Assembly (NCBI GenBank): GCA_039621445.1
Contig: CP154954.1
Coordinates: 19,826,642 to 19,890,641 of the forward strand
Direction: 5' to 3'
From: Euglena gracilis
Lineage: Eukaryota > Euglenida > Euglenophyceae > Euglenales
DNA length: 64,000 nucleotides
Part shown: one piece after another, positions 29,493 through 41,800 of the stretch
Layout of the letters: every line of letters begins with the position of its first letter
Position numbering within the stretch: position 1 is the stretch's first letter
Notes under the pieces: model-generated
The model's input: only the letters and a program-made list of their open reading frames with translations
Databases searched by the model: none
Told to the model about the DNA's origin: nothing
Translations under genes and position numbers: made by a program

Positions 29493-29830
29493 TGACTTTG
29501 GGTCAAAACCGGGTCAAAAAAGTCGAAAAAAATCGGGAAAAAAATTGTTGGCCTGAAACGATGTTTTTTTGGCCACCCGGGCCCGGAGAAACTGTTTCTG
29601 AGCCGAAAATGAGCGTTTTTTTTTTTCGACTTTTTTTGAAAAAAATGACCAAGTCCATGGTGGTTCGGGCAAACGGGGGGGAGCTGGCGGTCAAAAAAAG
29701 AACGCTCATTTCGGCTCCTCAGAAACAGTTTCTCCGGGGCCCGGGTGGCCAAAAAACACATCGTTGTCAGGCAATCAATTTTTTCCCGATTTTTTTCGAC
29801 TTTTTTGACCCGGTTTTGACCCAAAGTCAA
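29493..29830. repeat. Large inverted repeat, arms ~140 bp
   Basis: The arm at 29493-29632 (TGACTTTGGGTCAAAACC ... AAATGAGCG) is the near-complement of 29688-29830 (CGCTCATTT ... GACCCAAAGTCA). The spacer is about 55 bp. Neither arm shows coding potential. Confidence 0.8.
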
Positions 29831-29987
29831 GGGTGGGTGGCGGCCCCAAAACGGGGCGCCGGCGGGTCGAAACCCGCTCATTTTCGGCTCAAACCAAGTT
29901 TTTCCGGGTCCGGGAGGCCCAAAAACATCGTTTCGGGCAAAAAAATTTTCGATTTTTTTGACTTTTTTGGCCGAAAACGGCTAAGTC

Positions 29988-31205
29988 GGACAGTGGAAAA
30001 AGTGTACAAAATGGCCTAAAATGGCCGAAAAACGGCCGTATCTCAGGCTGGGCAGGGAGTTGCGGGGAAATCAAAATACCAGTAGATGGGGCGTTCCAAG
30101 GGCTTCAATTTAGGTGTCCGGACATTTCCTTTGATTTTGCATCATTTTCGATAAAATTTGAAACCTTTGTTTTTTTTTGCCCCAAAATGGCAAAGTCCAA
30201 AGGGGGGGGGGGGCTCATGGTCATGATGGCCATCATGGGTCATGATGTGCATCAAGGGGGATGATGGCCGTCATGGGTCAGGATGGGCATCATGATGGCC
30301 ATCATGGGTCATGATGGGCATCATGGGTCATGATGGCCATCATGGGTCAGGATGGGCATCATCATGGGTCAGGATGGCCATCATGACCCATAATGCCCAT
30401 CATGACCCATGATGGCCATCATGACCCATGATGCCCATCATGGGTCATGATGGGCATCACGGGTCATGATGGGCATCACGGGTATCACGGGTCATAATGG
30501 GCATCACGGGTCATGATGGGCATCACGGGTCATGATGGGCATCACGGGTCATGATGTCCATCACGGGTCATGATGCGCATCATGGGTCATGATGCGCATC
30601 AGGGGTCATGATGCGCATCACGGGTCATGATCCGCATCATGGGTCATGATGGGCATAATGGGTCATGATGACCAAGATGGGCCGGGAGATCGAAAAGCGC
30701 CCATTTTCGGCTCGAAAATAGTTTTTCCAGGTCCGGGAGGCCCAAAAAGCATGGTTTTGGGCAAAAAAATTTCGCCTTTTTTTCGCCTTTTTTTCGCCTT
30801 TTTTGGCCGCCGAAAGCGGTGGAAAAAGTGTACAAAATGGCCAAAATCGGCCGAAAAACGGCCGTATCTCGGGCTACGCGAACAGTTGCGAGGAAATCAA
30901 AATACCGGTAGATGGGGCGTTCCAAGGGCTTCAAATTAGATCTCCGGACATTTCTTTTGATTTCGCTTCATTTTTGAGAAAATTTGAAAATATTCATTTT
31001 GGCCGAATTTTGACCGAAAACGAAGTCGGACAGTGGAAAAAGTGGACAAAATGGCCCCGTTGGCCGAAAACGGGCATATCTCAAGCTGGGCAGGGAGTTG
31101 CGGGGAAATCAAAATACCAGTAGATGGGGCGTTCCAAGGGCTTCAATTTAGGTGGCCGGACATTTCCTTTGATTTTGCTTCATTTTGGAGATATTTTGAA
31201 AATTG
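29988..31205. repeat. Three copies of a ~180-bp unit around a minisatellite
   Basis: Units starting 'gacagtggaaaaagtg' or 'gcggtggaaaaagtg' and containing 'gatggggcgttccaagggct' occur at about 29988-30165, 30818-30990 and 31025-31205. The first two flank the 30213-30680 minisatellite. Confidence 0.85.
30213..30680. repeat. 19-bp TCATGATG minisatellite with strand switches
   Basis: Tandem units of GGGTCATGATGGGCATCAC. Because TCATGATG and CATCATG are near-palindromic, runs such as 30372-30440 read in the opposite orientation (CATGACCCATGATGCC). About two dozen units. Confidence 0.9.
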
Positions 31206-32496
31206 ACATTTTTTGGCCGAAATGGCAGAGTCCAAAGAGGGGGGGGGGGCTTAAAAAGGGGGTGGGCCGATCCTTCCCGGTTTAGACCCCTTCGCGCGTG
31301 AATAACTCGGGCCTGGTGGGGAGTTGGGGGTCAAACCCAGGTGATTTGGAAACTAGAGATCCAGTCGCTCGCGACTGGAAAAAAATTTTCGGGAACGGGC
31401 CGGGTTCATGGTGATAATCCGCCGGTTCCCGAGGTGGCCCCGAGGGGGGGGGGTCGAGGGGGGAGGAAGGGGGAGGGAGGAGGGAGCTCAGCGACCCCCC
31501 ACCTATAAACTCCCCCAGCCAACCAACCAAACTGGATCTTATAACCCCCCCCCCCCCTGGGGGAGAAGAATTCAAACCGCCGGGACGATTTTTTCGGCCG
31601 CAAACCAACCAAAAACTGATTTTTTTGGCTTTTTTTTGAGACCGACCATCATTAAAAATGCCGGTTTTGACCAAATTTGCCAAAAAAAAGTGCCAATTTC
31701 GGGGGGTTTTGGGGTCATTTTGGGGGGGTCGGATTCTCACCAACAATTTTGGGACCTATAACTCCCCCCCCCCCCCTATAAACCCCCCTTCGGCCAACCA
31801 ACCAAACCGGATCCTGTGAACCCCAGGGGGTTTATAAGTGGGGGGGGTTAGTCTTCCGGTCTTCTCTCCAAGGTTTCAGTGCATTTTCACATATTTATAA
31901 ATTCAGCCTTGTTTACCCACTCGCTAAATGCCCCTCTTTGGCTCTTTGGATCCCTTCAATCTGTGCAGCACTTTTCATGGCGATCGAGGATCCGTTGCAA
32001 GCGAAGCCAGAGGTGTGTTCCCGAAGCTTGGGACTCCATCACCTGGGGGGTCCTGAATGTTTTCTGTGTTTTGTATTGAACGCTCAAAAAAAAAGTAATG
32101 TGGAGGAGCAAAGAAAAACACACTCCTGACAAAAAATATTGAATGATAAAATTATTATTTTTCTGCAGTGGCCATGGGATGCTAGAGGGACAGTGTAGTG
32201 TTTGTGTTATTTGCAAGCTTTTTTTCACGGTTTCCTCCCATTTTTAAAGTTTTTTTTGCTGTATTTTCGTTGTTTATTGTTGCATTTTTCCCCATTTCTT
32301 TGTTTGCCCCAGTTTGCTGAAGTTTTTTTTGCAGTTTTTTTTGAAATTTTTGCAGCAAACCTAAAAGTTTTTTAAAGTTTTTTTGCAGGTTTTGCATTTC
32401 TTGGGGGCTTCTGTTGCATTTCTTTTTGGATTTTTCCATCTGCCCCTGTGCACATTGGTCCCGCCCTACTACTCCCTCCCCCCCCCTGTGCCCCAG

Positions 32497-32644
32497 GCCA
32501 CCCAGGCTGCGGGGGACGGCGCTGCCAAGGAGGGTGCCTCGTCCTCTGCCGGCTCGCCGTCCATCGCCTCGCGGGTGGCGCAGACCGCGGGCTTCTCCCC
32601 GAAGGTGCGCATCAACGACACGTTCGACGAGGTCGCCCCAAGGC
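32497..32644 (+). CDS. TMEM230: TMEM230 exon, N-terminal cytosolic part
   Basis: Acceptor gccccag|GCC and donor AAGGC|GTGAGC. Ala/Ser-rich start, then VRINDTFDEVAPR. Confidence 0.6.
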
Positions 32645-35600
32645 GTGAGCCTGCCTGCCCCCCCCCCGCCGCCGCCCAAAGCCATTTCGCTCCTTCCACT
32701 CCAGTCATTCCGGTGCCGAAGGTCCAGTTCAGGTTCTTGGGACCCGTTCAGTCAGGGCTGAGTGGAAATGTTGGAAACCCAACGTGTTGTGGCTGACCCC
32801 TGCCACCCCAGTTCCGTCCATAGCGCCTCCACACCTGCCACCCTTTCCCGTTTTGTAGCCGCTCCGATTCTGGGGCTCAATTTTTTCTGTGCTTTCGATA
32901 TGATGATGATTTTTTTGCAATCCCCCCAGGAAAGCTATCATTTGCAAGAACTTGCCGGAGTCCCTTGGGTAATGGCCGATGTGTCATTGTGGAAAGCTGC
33001 CATCATACATCTCTCTAAGGTTTTGCGAACCCCCCCCGGGGGGGGGGGGCGGCTGCAGCCAGCCCCGATTTGGGCCCAGCCCAGCCGCAGCAGCACCCCC
33101 CCCCCGGGGGGGGTGCTGCTAGCCCAGCTAGCCAGCCCCTTTTTTGGGGGTCCAGCCCAAAATTTTTCGGCGCAAAGCGCCGAAATTTTTTGAAAAACTG
33201 TGTTCAAAAGTGGCCAAAAATGGGGTTTGGGGGGCGTTTGGGGCATTTTTGGGGGGTTTCAGATGCATCATTTTTTTCAAAACTGTGTTCTGCAGGTCAT
33301 TTTTGGGCATTTTTCCGATTTCAGTCCAGCTCGCCCCGGTTCGGGTCCAGCCGGGGCCCAGCCCCCCCCCCCCGGGGGGGTGGGCTAGCCAGCCCAAATT
33401 TCTAGCCAGCCCAAATTTCTAGCCCTAGCCCAGCACCCCCCCGGGGTCCTTAAAGAGATGTATGGCTGCCATCCTGATGACCATCTTGATGGTCGGTGAA
33501 TGGCAAGGAGGGCAATATCAGAAATTTTGGGGAAATGTCCAACAAATTTGAAGCTGATAAGATTTGCTGTCTGGACCAATTTTTAAAGCCATCACGTTCA
33601 GTTTTCTCATCACCGGTCACTTTTTTTAAATAAAAAAAGGTCGTGCAGCTTATTTCTCCACAGGCACTGTATTGAATGGGAAGTATGGTAGTGACCATTT
33701 GACGAGACGAGGATGTAATGTCCCAAAAGGCGTTAAAACGTTGGAATGGAACCCAAGCAAGGGACTCGTGTGCAAGGGGCAAGTGTTTTTTTCCCCAACA
33801 AAGAATACAGACCGATGAAGCCCAATTATAAAGCAAAAGGTCCATTCCAAATTGTTAATTGCTATGACCAAAAGATCAAAGGCAAGGCAGTTTGCCAGAA
33901 CAGGGATTGGCATACATCCCAAGTTCTGGTGGAGGGTGGACCACGCCCACGGACACCCATCCGGCTGTGCACTGCCACTGCACTCCGGCCAGGAGACCCC
34001 GGCTAACTTCCACCATCAGATCAGGATCATAACGGGCCAGCCCAACCAAGAACATTGTTGGCTGAAAAAAGGGTTGGACGTTCCAGCTGGGTCCATTTGG
34101 GTATTTCCATTTGAGTTGCTGGACAGTGGCCGTTCTTTTTTTTGTCTTGGAGGGCGCCAAAATGGGCCAAAAATGAGCAATGGGTCCTGAGCCCAAATTT
34201 TTGGTCAAAAAATTGGTTTCTTGCCGAAATGGCAGTTTTTTTTGGTGTATTTCCAGTTTCGATTTCCTCATACCTGGTTCAACCCCAGCTCAGGTGGTGT
34301 TCAGCCGGGAGATTCCCGTGAGCCACCGGCTTGGGGGGGGGGTCCAAGGCTGGAAAAAGGCTGCTGGTTGGCTGGACCTCCCCTCCCCCCGTGGCCGTGG
34401 GGTCCACTTTTCTTTAAGCAACGTCCTGGCCCTAACAAGCCGCCAGCACAGTTGAGCCGAGCGACTCCCCCTGCCCCCGTCTTTCCGCATCGCAGCCACT
34501 CGCTGGACGTGGCCGAGCCAGTGCCGGAGTCGCAGCTGAAGCGCCGCTGGCGCAGCACCCCCAAGAAGACGGTGGCGGTCAGCGCCATGATGCTGCTCGT
34601 TGGTCCGCTGCCCCAATACTGTTCTGTGCCCCTCCGCTTTGCCTGCATATGCAACCTTGGGTGACCTCGAGCCGGATGGCTGAGCCAAAGCACCTGCGAT
34701 GGGAGGTCCTCCCAGAAGTGGATCAGCATGCATCCCACAGCCTGCATCTGAGCCTGGATGCCTGATTCCCACAGGAAGGACACGCTTTCTGATGCATCTG
34801 AATTCCATTTTTCCCTCGATGGTCGTGGTCAATTGAGATGATAGTTTGGAACACACCGCATTTGTCGAAATCCGTGACAAATGATATGATGCACGTTTTT
34901 TTTTCAAATCACACATGCAAGAACACGTTGTTTCCATCGGGGATTGGACGGAGATACCTTTCGATTTGCCTGCAGGTACTTCGTTCCTGGTGGGTGGCCT
35001 GGCCTGCCTGTTTGCATGCGATGAGAAGGGCAAAGGAGGCGCCTACTCTGGGCTTGGTGTGCCGTGTTGCTTTTTTTTTTGCATGCAAAAATGTAGGTTG
35101 GTTGCCCCGTGGCCTTTCAGCGCACTCCTGGTCAGGCAGATACAGGCAGTATCTTCCAAGCTGTCGGAATGGTGTGGCTTCAAGCGGAAAAGCCCGAACT
35201 GGGAGAGTTGGGGGCTCTTCTGATGAGCAGTAAGTTGGACGAGGACAATAAGCAGTTTGCACCATCCCGCAATCTTGAGAGGGTCATCATGAACAGAGCA
35301 GCAGAGCATTTTTTTGAGTTTGAGAATTTGTTTGAAAGTTCCATTGGGCACCATTTGGGCAGCATGCAAAGCACCTGGTGTTGTCGGCTCGTTCAATCTA
35401 TGACTCTTAGGATGTGTTTCATTGAAGTTTGGTGTCCGCAACTTCTGTTTGTAATCATCGGGGGTGGGGGGTGGGTCTGGGGCTGGAGCCCCAGGGGGGG
35501 GGGATCCCAGGACGGTGGCCCAGGCTTAGATTTCGGCGCTTTGCACCGAAATTTTTTTGGAAATGCCCTTACCAGCCCGATTTTTTGGGGGGCCGGGGGG

Positions 35601-36180
35601 GGGTTCCCTTGCCAAGCTGGGTGGGGGGAGCCTTAAAAAAAAAAGCCTCGCGCTCATGTCATTGTCCAGTTTACAATAGCCACCGGGGAGTTGCTTAAGC
35701 TGAAGGACACCCCATCTCTGGGGGGTCCAGCCAGCCAGCCAGCAGCCTTTTCCACCCTCCCCCCATCGACAAGTTACCCATTTATTTTCCAGCCACCCGA
35801 AGTGCCGCCCGAAGTAACGGTGGTGCCAAAAATTGGCCTAAATGATATCATTTTTTTTGCAGTTTTGGGGTAATTTTGCAGTTCCGTTTTTTTTTTCCTT
35901 TTTGGTGCCTGGTTTGTTCCTGGGTTCAACCCTGTGGGGGGGGGGGCAGCCCCCATATTCCAGCCCCTCAGCTCGACCCCCCCCCCGCAGGGGGGGTGGT
36001 TAAGTGACGCTCTGATTGTCGCCCGACCCGGTCACACGCAGCACCCGACCCAGGTCATGCCCTCCCCATCCCGCAGGGGGGCTCCTGCTGCTGCCCGGCT
36101 GCTACAGCGGCTTCATCCTGCTGCAGTACCTGCGGGGCGTGCCGGGCTTCTCCCCCAACCAGCTGCCGCACTTCGAGTGA
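32497..36180 (+). CDS. TMEM230: TMEM230 (DUF872) family membrane protein
   Basis: Two-helix endomembrane protein family of small proteins (human TMEM230 acts in vesicle trafficking). Exons: 32497-32644 (SPKVRINDTFDEVAPR), 34496-34602 (LKRRWRSTPKKTVAVSAMML), 34976-~35040 (SFLVGGLACLFACDEKGKGG), about 35660-35686 (FTIATGE) and ~36077-36180 (LLLLPGCYSGFILLQYLRGV ... PHFE, stop TGA 36178-36180). The order TPKK-helix1-KGG-helix2-LPGCY-YLRG-G(F/Y)S matches the family, including the LPGxY...Y..G..G(Y/F)S tail. The junctions around the fourth exon are unresolved, and the 5' end may lie further upstream. The first two introns look GT-AG. Confidence 0.82.
33004..33464. mobile_element. TIR element, CATACATCTCT ends, 8-bp TSD GCTGCCAT
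   Basis: Left CATACATCTCTCTAAGG and right CCTTAAAGAGATGTATG are inverted. The perfect duplication GCTGCCAT lies at 32996-33003 and 33465-33472. The interior has 'agccagccc' and 'ctagccagccc' repeats and the hairpin TTTTTCGGCGC-AAA-GCGCCGAAA (about 33163-33187). The host sequence looks intronic. Confidence 0.92.
34496..34602 (+). CDS. TMEM230: TMEM230 exon, start of helix 1
   Basis: SLDVAEPVPES then LKRRWRSTPKKTVAVSAMML. Donor GTTG|GTCCG. The next exon resumes as GT-ACT, giving LLVGTSFLVGG. Confidence 0.75.
34976..35056 (+). CDS. TMEM230: TMEM230 exon, rest of helix 1 and loop
   Basis: Acceptor cctgcag|GTACTTCG. Encodes TSFLVGGLACLFACDEKGKG. The end is uncertain (35040-35056). Confidence 0.65.
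36077..36180 (+). CDS. TMEM230: TMEM230 terminal exon
   Basis: Acceptor cccgcag|GGGG. LLLLPGCYSGFILLQYLRGV, then GFSPNQLPHFE and TGA at 36178-36180. Confidence 0.85.
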
Positions 36181-36318
36181 AGCTGACTGGCCGGGGCACG
36201 CCGCCCGTGCCCCGCCACTCACCCTCCGCGCTGATACGCTTGCGGCGCTCATTGTTGTATTTCTTACCCCCCTCGACTGGGGACAATGCATCCGCTTTGC
36301 CTGGGATGGGCTGGCCAG

Positions 36319-36537
36319 CTGGCTGAATTTTGAGGCGAGGTCGACCCCACCCCAGGGGGGGGGGGTCGACTGGGCAGGCACCCAGATCTGGGGGCGCAGG
36401 GTTGGGCATATGGCCGATAGTGCCTGGGCTTTGGGCACTTTTTTTGCCCCCACAACCAGGCAGTCACCGACCCGGGGGGGGGGGGTTCCTGCCTGCCGAG
36501 GCACCCCAGGGCACTCGGAGGTTGACCAAATTCCCTG
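36319..36537. mobile_element. TIR element of the 'ggcaggcac' family, TSD CTGGCCAR
   Basis: It begins CTGGCTGAATTTTG and ends CAAATTCCCTG. The duplication CTGGCCAG (36311-36318) / CTGGCCAA (36538-36545) matches 7 of 8. The poly-G and 'gggcaggcaccc' interior is shared with the 17.3-kb and 57.96-kb elements. Confidence 0.7.
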
Positions 36538-36597
36538 CTGGCCAACAGAGTGGTGAAGATTTGTGGGGTGTTGTCCAGTGTGTTTGGGGGGCACAGT

Positions 36598-36663
36598 ATG
36601 TGTTTGTGTGTGTGTGTGTGTTTCTCTCTGTGTGTGTAGTGTGTGTGGTGTGTGTGTGTGTGT

Positions 36664-36707
<44 letters not shown>

Positions 36708-36795
36708 GTGTGGTGTGGTATGTGTGTGCTTGCATGCGTGGGTGGGTGGATGGGTTTGTGGGTGAGGAGGTGGGTGTGCGTGCTGGGTGCTGGGT
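36598..36795. repeat. (TG)n-(TC)n-(TG)n tract
   Basis: TG repeats surround about 40 bp of pure TC (about 36666-36705). Confidence 0.95.
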
Positions 36796-37682
36796 AGATT
36801 TATTGTGTCCCCAGGAATGTTCATTTGAGGTTGTTCGCTCGAAGGACGCATGCAGAGATGCACGCCCCCCTCTATGGGTGCCAAGCAATAGGCCAAGTGG
36901 ATTATTTTGGCAAAGTGGTATAAAATGAGCACACTTCAGGCTTCACTGTCAGTGCTCAATTGGCACCCTCCATCCCAAGCACCCAGCTTGCCCCAGGCTG
37001 GATCATGTGTACATTGACCCCCCCCCCCCCCCCGCACCCCTTCCCTCCCTTCCATCCACCCCCTGTTGGGCTGGCCCTCCCCCACCATGCAGCCTCCCCT
37101 CTCCCCGACCCCAGCGGCTGGGCCGCCGTGCGCTTTGCGACACAGCGTCACAGACTCGATACGTACTCCTTGTAGGCCATGCCATTCCCGAGTTGTATAA
37201 GATGCCGCTTACAAAAATAACAGGGTTCACAAAGTTTCTTCCCACTTGTAAACCGCCCTTTAAGGGGAAAAGGCCCTTAGGTCTAAGTGCCAGCCAAGGG
37301 CCGGACTGGGGCTCGAACGGGGTCGAAATGAAAAGGCTGGAAAAAAACACATTTTTTTGACATTTTGGGCTGATGGGCATTGATCCAAGGATGCCAGAAC
37401 CACAGAGTTTTTTTTTTGCACCGAAGTTGACCTGTTTTCGCCAAAATTGGTAATTTTTGCCCAAATTGGTCGGCATATCGAGGCCATCACCCCATCAGCC
37501 CACGTTGACAGGGGTTGTTAATTTGTATTGTTCAAAGTTGGGGTCCAATGCCACTCACTGCAGTGTGAGCCGCCTCGTCCCCTTACCTGAGGCTTGGTTT
37601 GATTCGCAGTCCAAAAGGGGTGAAGAAATGGAAAAACCCTGCTCGCATAAAATTGGCCTGAATTTTGCACAGCGTGCTGCAG

Positions 37683-37790
37683 CAGAGCTGGCTGGGGCAC
37701 TGCTGCGTGGGGCAGGGCCATGCCAGTGTGCACAAACCATCACCACATCCCATGGGCTGGCAGAGGCTTTGGGGCTGGGGGTTGGGTATG
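37683..37790 (+). repeat. Short dispersed repeat also at 60.06 and 60.76 kb
   Basis: Shares GGGGCACTGCTGC ... GCCAGTGTGCACA ... CATCAC ... ATGGGCTGGCAGAG with two inverted copies near 60.06 and 60.77 kb. No coding sense was recognised. Confidence 0.7.
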
Positions 37791-37888
37791 ACCCACAAAA
37801 TTCTCAGGTGTCCCACTATTTAGTTTCCCTACTGTGCGATATTTTCAGAGGGTAATTCCCCAATGGAGTGTTCATGGCCTGAATTGAG

Positions 37889-38304
37889 TACCCCCCCCTA
37901 TGCCCAACGACCCCCCTATGTCCAATGACCACCCCCCCGGTCAGAGGACACCTTTTCGGAGGTTTGACCAAATTTTTGGTCCCGGCGTGAAGCGCCGGGA
38001 CGAAAAATTTTGCCCAAAAATTGGCCCAAAATTTGGCCAAAATGCCAATTTTGACACTTTTTGGACAAAAAATTGTCAAAATTGCCCAAAATTTTCGGCG
38101 CGAAGCGCCGGAAGGGAAAATTTGGGCATTTTTGGGTGGGTAGGGACCCGGGTTCCCACCAACTTTCTTTTGACCCCATGTCCAACGACCACCCCCCGGT
38201 CAGAGGACACCTTTTTGGTCACTACCCTATGTCCAATGACCACCCCCCCCCCCCCCGGTCAGAGGACAGAGGTTACCGGTCATTGGACATAGGGGGGGGG
38301 GGTA
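37889..38304. repeat. Inverted-repeat element of 'tatgtccaatgaccacc' units
   Basis: Left TACCCCCCCCTATGCCCAAC and right GTCATTGGACATAGGGG are inverted. Internal repeats carry 'ggtcagaggacacc' and two GGCGC hairpins (37981-38000 and 38095-38112). No convincing duplication was found. Confidence 0.65.
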
Positions 38305-38815
38305 ATGAAGTTAATGAAGCCCTCAAGAGTTGAACTTTGACCGATGCTACGTCGCTAGTTAGTGGTTGTGCATGCATTTTTGTCGGGGGAGGGGGTATGG
38401 TGATTGAATTGATCTAAAGTGGAGTGAATTCATGGACCTAAATTTAAGGGTTCAAATCAAGGATTTTTCTTAGCAACAAGATTTTTTACAGATGTGTTGG
38501 GGAATGTTTTTTTTATTTCAGAAGCATAGGAAAGATGGACCAACATTTGTCAGGACCAGTTTTATTATCTTCCTCCACTTTACTCTTTTCACTCTTTTGC
38601 AGGCCGTTTTTTTCACCTGCGCCACCTTCGCCATGCGCTGAGCTATGCCGGTATGTGTTCATTACTGGTGTCGTCTTTTTCGGTGCATCTCTCAAGCGTT
38701 GGAATTTTTTTAAAGTCTGGAAAGCTCCAAATATCAATGATTTGTGCAGCTGATATCCAGCACTCTTAAGGAGGGATCTTGCCAGGATGTTTATGTGTCC
38801 TCGTTGCTTGCACAG

Positions 38816-38875
38816 GGGAAGAAGAAGGGAGCGAAGATGTCCTTGGGCGATTTCCTGGGCCCCCCGCAGCCAACG
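38816..38875 (+). CDS. Exon of unrecognised gene (KKKGAKMSLGDFL)
   Basis: Acceptor gcttgcacag, donor ACG|GTGTGT; 20 codons in phase 0. Confidence 0.6.
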
Positions 38876-41800
38876 GTGTGTAGAACAGCCCATCACTGAA
38901 CTTGTGGTGACTGAAGATGGTTGGATGGAATGGCACGACAGCAAGAATCTGCTCCCTCCCACCTCAACCAATGTCGAACTCGGGCAGTAGCAGTAGCTGA
39001 TCCTTTCAAGAACCCTGGGTATGGAAAAATGAGAGCACATGTGCGGGTTTTATTCCACAGGAATAGGTGGCGCCGTTGAGAACAAACATCTCTGAGAAAT
39101 TCATCTGCAAAATGGCCTTAAATGTTAATTAAGAAATTAAATGTTAATGTTGATGTCAAATGTTAATTAAAAAGGCAAAAAATGCCATACGTGCAGCCTG
39201 CCAAGTTTATTTAAAAGCAAATTGTCTTCATCAAATCATCTTTGTTACCTGAACTTGAAGCCCCATGGCTTACGATGGGTATCCTGGTTGACCGGGGGGG
39301 GGGGGGGTCAGGGCCCCCTTTTTCCAGGAAGCAGCCGGGACCGCCAAAAAGCCCAAGTTTTTCCCAGCGCTTTTCATCCCAAATTTTATCTTTTGGGGGG
39401 CAAACATTTTGCTATAAAAATAGTTCTCCAACCGCATTTTTGTCCATTTTGGATTCAACATTTTTCAGCTGGGCGTTTCAAACTAAACCAGAATGAAAAT
39501 TGGGTCATTTTGGCGATGTCACTGTTTAGCTGGTGGATGGAATATTGGAGCTCCCCACTTGACCACGCCAAACCCTGTTCGCACCACAGGAGCATTCCGT
39601 TGAGGTCGAAGAGGCTCCCCTTTCGGCAGACCCGCTGCTGAAGTACAGCTCCTACTTCACCAACGAAGGAGGTATGGGCAAACCTTTCCGTCCGATCCCA
39701 ATTGGTTGAAGGTTGGAACAAAAGGTGGGTTTCTCTGAAGACATCTACTGTTGGCCAGATGACAATGGCAATGATGATGTGTGCCGCTTGCGGTTCCACA
39801 TAGTTTTCGCATATTTTCAAGTGAACGTTCTTCCACAAATCCGCAATTGACCTCCCAGAAAAATCGACCCAAGAAGCTTTTTCAAGGGTTGGTATCTCCC
39901 CCCCGAAAATTCTTTTCTGCCAACCAGTTTGTGACAACAGCACCAGAATCAAATACCTTTTCCCACATGGCTGAAACAAGATGTGATCAAACCGTTTCTT
40001 AAGGAACCCGAGGGGGGGGGTCCACTGGCTGGCCATTTGCTAGACACTGGTGAAAATGGCCAAACTAGACCCCCCTTCCCAATCCAATCCGAGGTCCCCC
40101 CCCTGACTGAAAAAAAAAACTCCTCCAGCACGGCGCACTGAGGTGAAATGAGGACTTAATGTGTTTCTTTTTTGGCTGATTCTGTTCAAAAAAAAATTCC
40201 AAAATGGCCAAAAATGGGCATTTTGGCTATTTTGGAGGTCAGAAAATTTTCCAGCATTTCGCACTGGAAGAAAATTATCCACTAGCTAGCCCTGCTAACG
40301 GACTCCTCCCCCCGGGTTCACTGGGATCCCCACTAGCCAAATTTCTACTAGCTGCAGTCCAGCCCATCCCCCCGGGAGGGTAAACCCCCCCCCCAAATAA
40401 CACACCCCCCCGGTGTGTTATTTGGGCACCCGAACTGGGGCCCCAGGGGGGGGTGTGTTATTTGGGGGGAGTGTCATTTTTACATGGAAAACCAAAGGAA
40501 AACAGGGGGGGTGTGTTATTTGGGCGCTCGAAATCGGCCCCCGAGGGGGGGTGTGTTATTTGGGGGGGGGGGTGTGTTATTTGGGGGGGGGTGTTATTTG
40601 GGGGGGGGGTTTACTGCATACCTTTCAGCAAATGCCTGGATGTGACCCTCCCAAGGTTTGCCAAGGTCTCTGAAGATATGTCTTTGAAAAATTGCAGTGA
40701 GCAAAGTCATGTAGCTGTGTCTCTCACATGCATGTGGAACTTCAACGTATGAGAGAGCCTAACACTTCAAAAAAGAGCGAAGTGGGTGCCACGAAGGGGG
40801 TGGCAATATCCCCCCAGGGCCAAGGATGGCCTCCTCGCCCTCCAAAATCAGAACGGGGAGGCAAATGGTGCCCGGAACGTGGGTGCAGTGGAGCGGTGGT
40901 GCACTCGGTGGGCATTCACCCCTGCGGAACTCCAGTGCCTTCCCCAGTGTGCCGATTCCAAATCAGGGGCAACGTCGGCTGGGCTCTTCCGGGGAACTCA
41001 ATTGTGCAGCCAACTTACAATGACCCATCTCTTGCCTTTTGTATTCGCTGGTCTGTCTGGAGACAGTTTCCCAGGAGCGATGTGTCCAAAATTTTGCTGC
41101 AGGCGATTTCGAAATTTCCTGCACTGTCTCGGGTTTTATTTAACAAGGTGTCCGCTTTCAGCACTCCCGATGACCCGACCCCTGGTGCCCTCAACATCGT
41201 CGTGGTCGTGGGGGTGGAGGCCCGCGTTCTTTAGGGCACCCAGATGGGGGTTTTGTCGACATTCTTTTTTGTGAGTGCTGTCATTTTTAGGGTGAGGATA
41301 TTGTTTGGATAGGGATCAGGGTGAGGGTCTGCCGTCAGGAAAGAAGTGGATCGAAATCAGGTGGAAGGTTTGGCCTGATATAGAATTTATAGACACCTAA
41401 ATTTACGCACCTATTCAAGGTCCAACAGTTTTGATCTTAACCTATTCCATACCATAATCCGAACCTTACCTCTCAGAAATGACCCAAATTCTAATCCAGC
41501 AAGGAGGATGGCAAATTTGGGTTTGTGGCAGTATTTTAGGGCTGCCAGTTTTCATCAAAATCCATCGATGGGAGTGGTGAACAATTAACGGGGTTATTTT
41601 GTGTGATGTTAGCGTGTTTTTTGGACAAAGGTGCGGGAAGGTGACCTTTTTTTGCAAAGTTATTGTAATCGCCCATCAGGTCTCGGTGGAGATTTTGCAA
41701 ATGTCGGTTTGCAAAGGATTCCTCAAAGGATTTGCTGGAAGCATCAACAGAATTAGGTCGGCTTTGTTTGGCAGTATTCCAATCGTGTAAGGGTCCCGGC

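Larger units (their letters stand above)
29459..32496. other. Repeat-dense spacer upstream of TMEM230
   Basis: It contains a large inverted repeat, a 19-bp minisatellite and three copies of a ~180-bp unit (listed separately). A C/G-run block with 'ataaactcccc' and 'gggtttataag' motifs follows (31440-31850). 31860-32400 is A/T-rich and holds nothing recognised. Confidence 0.6.
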
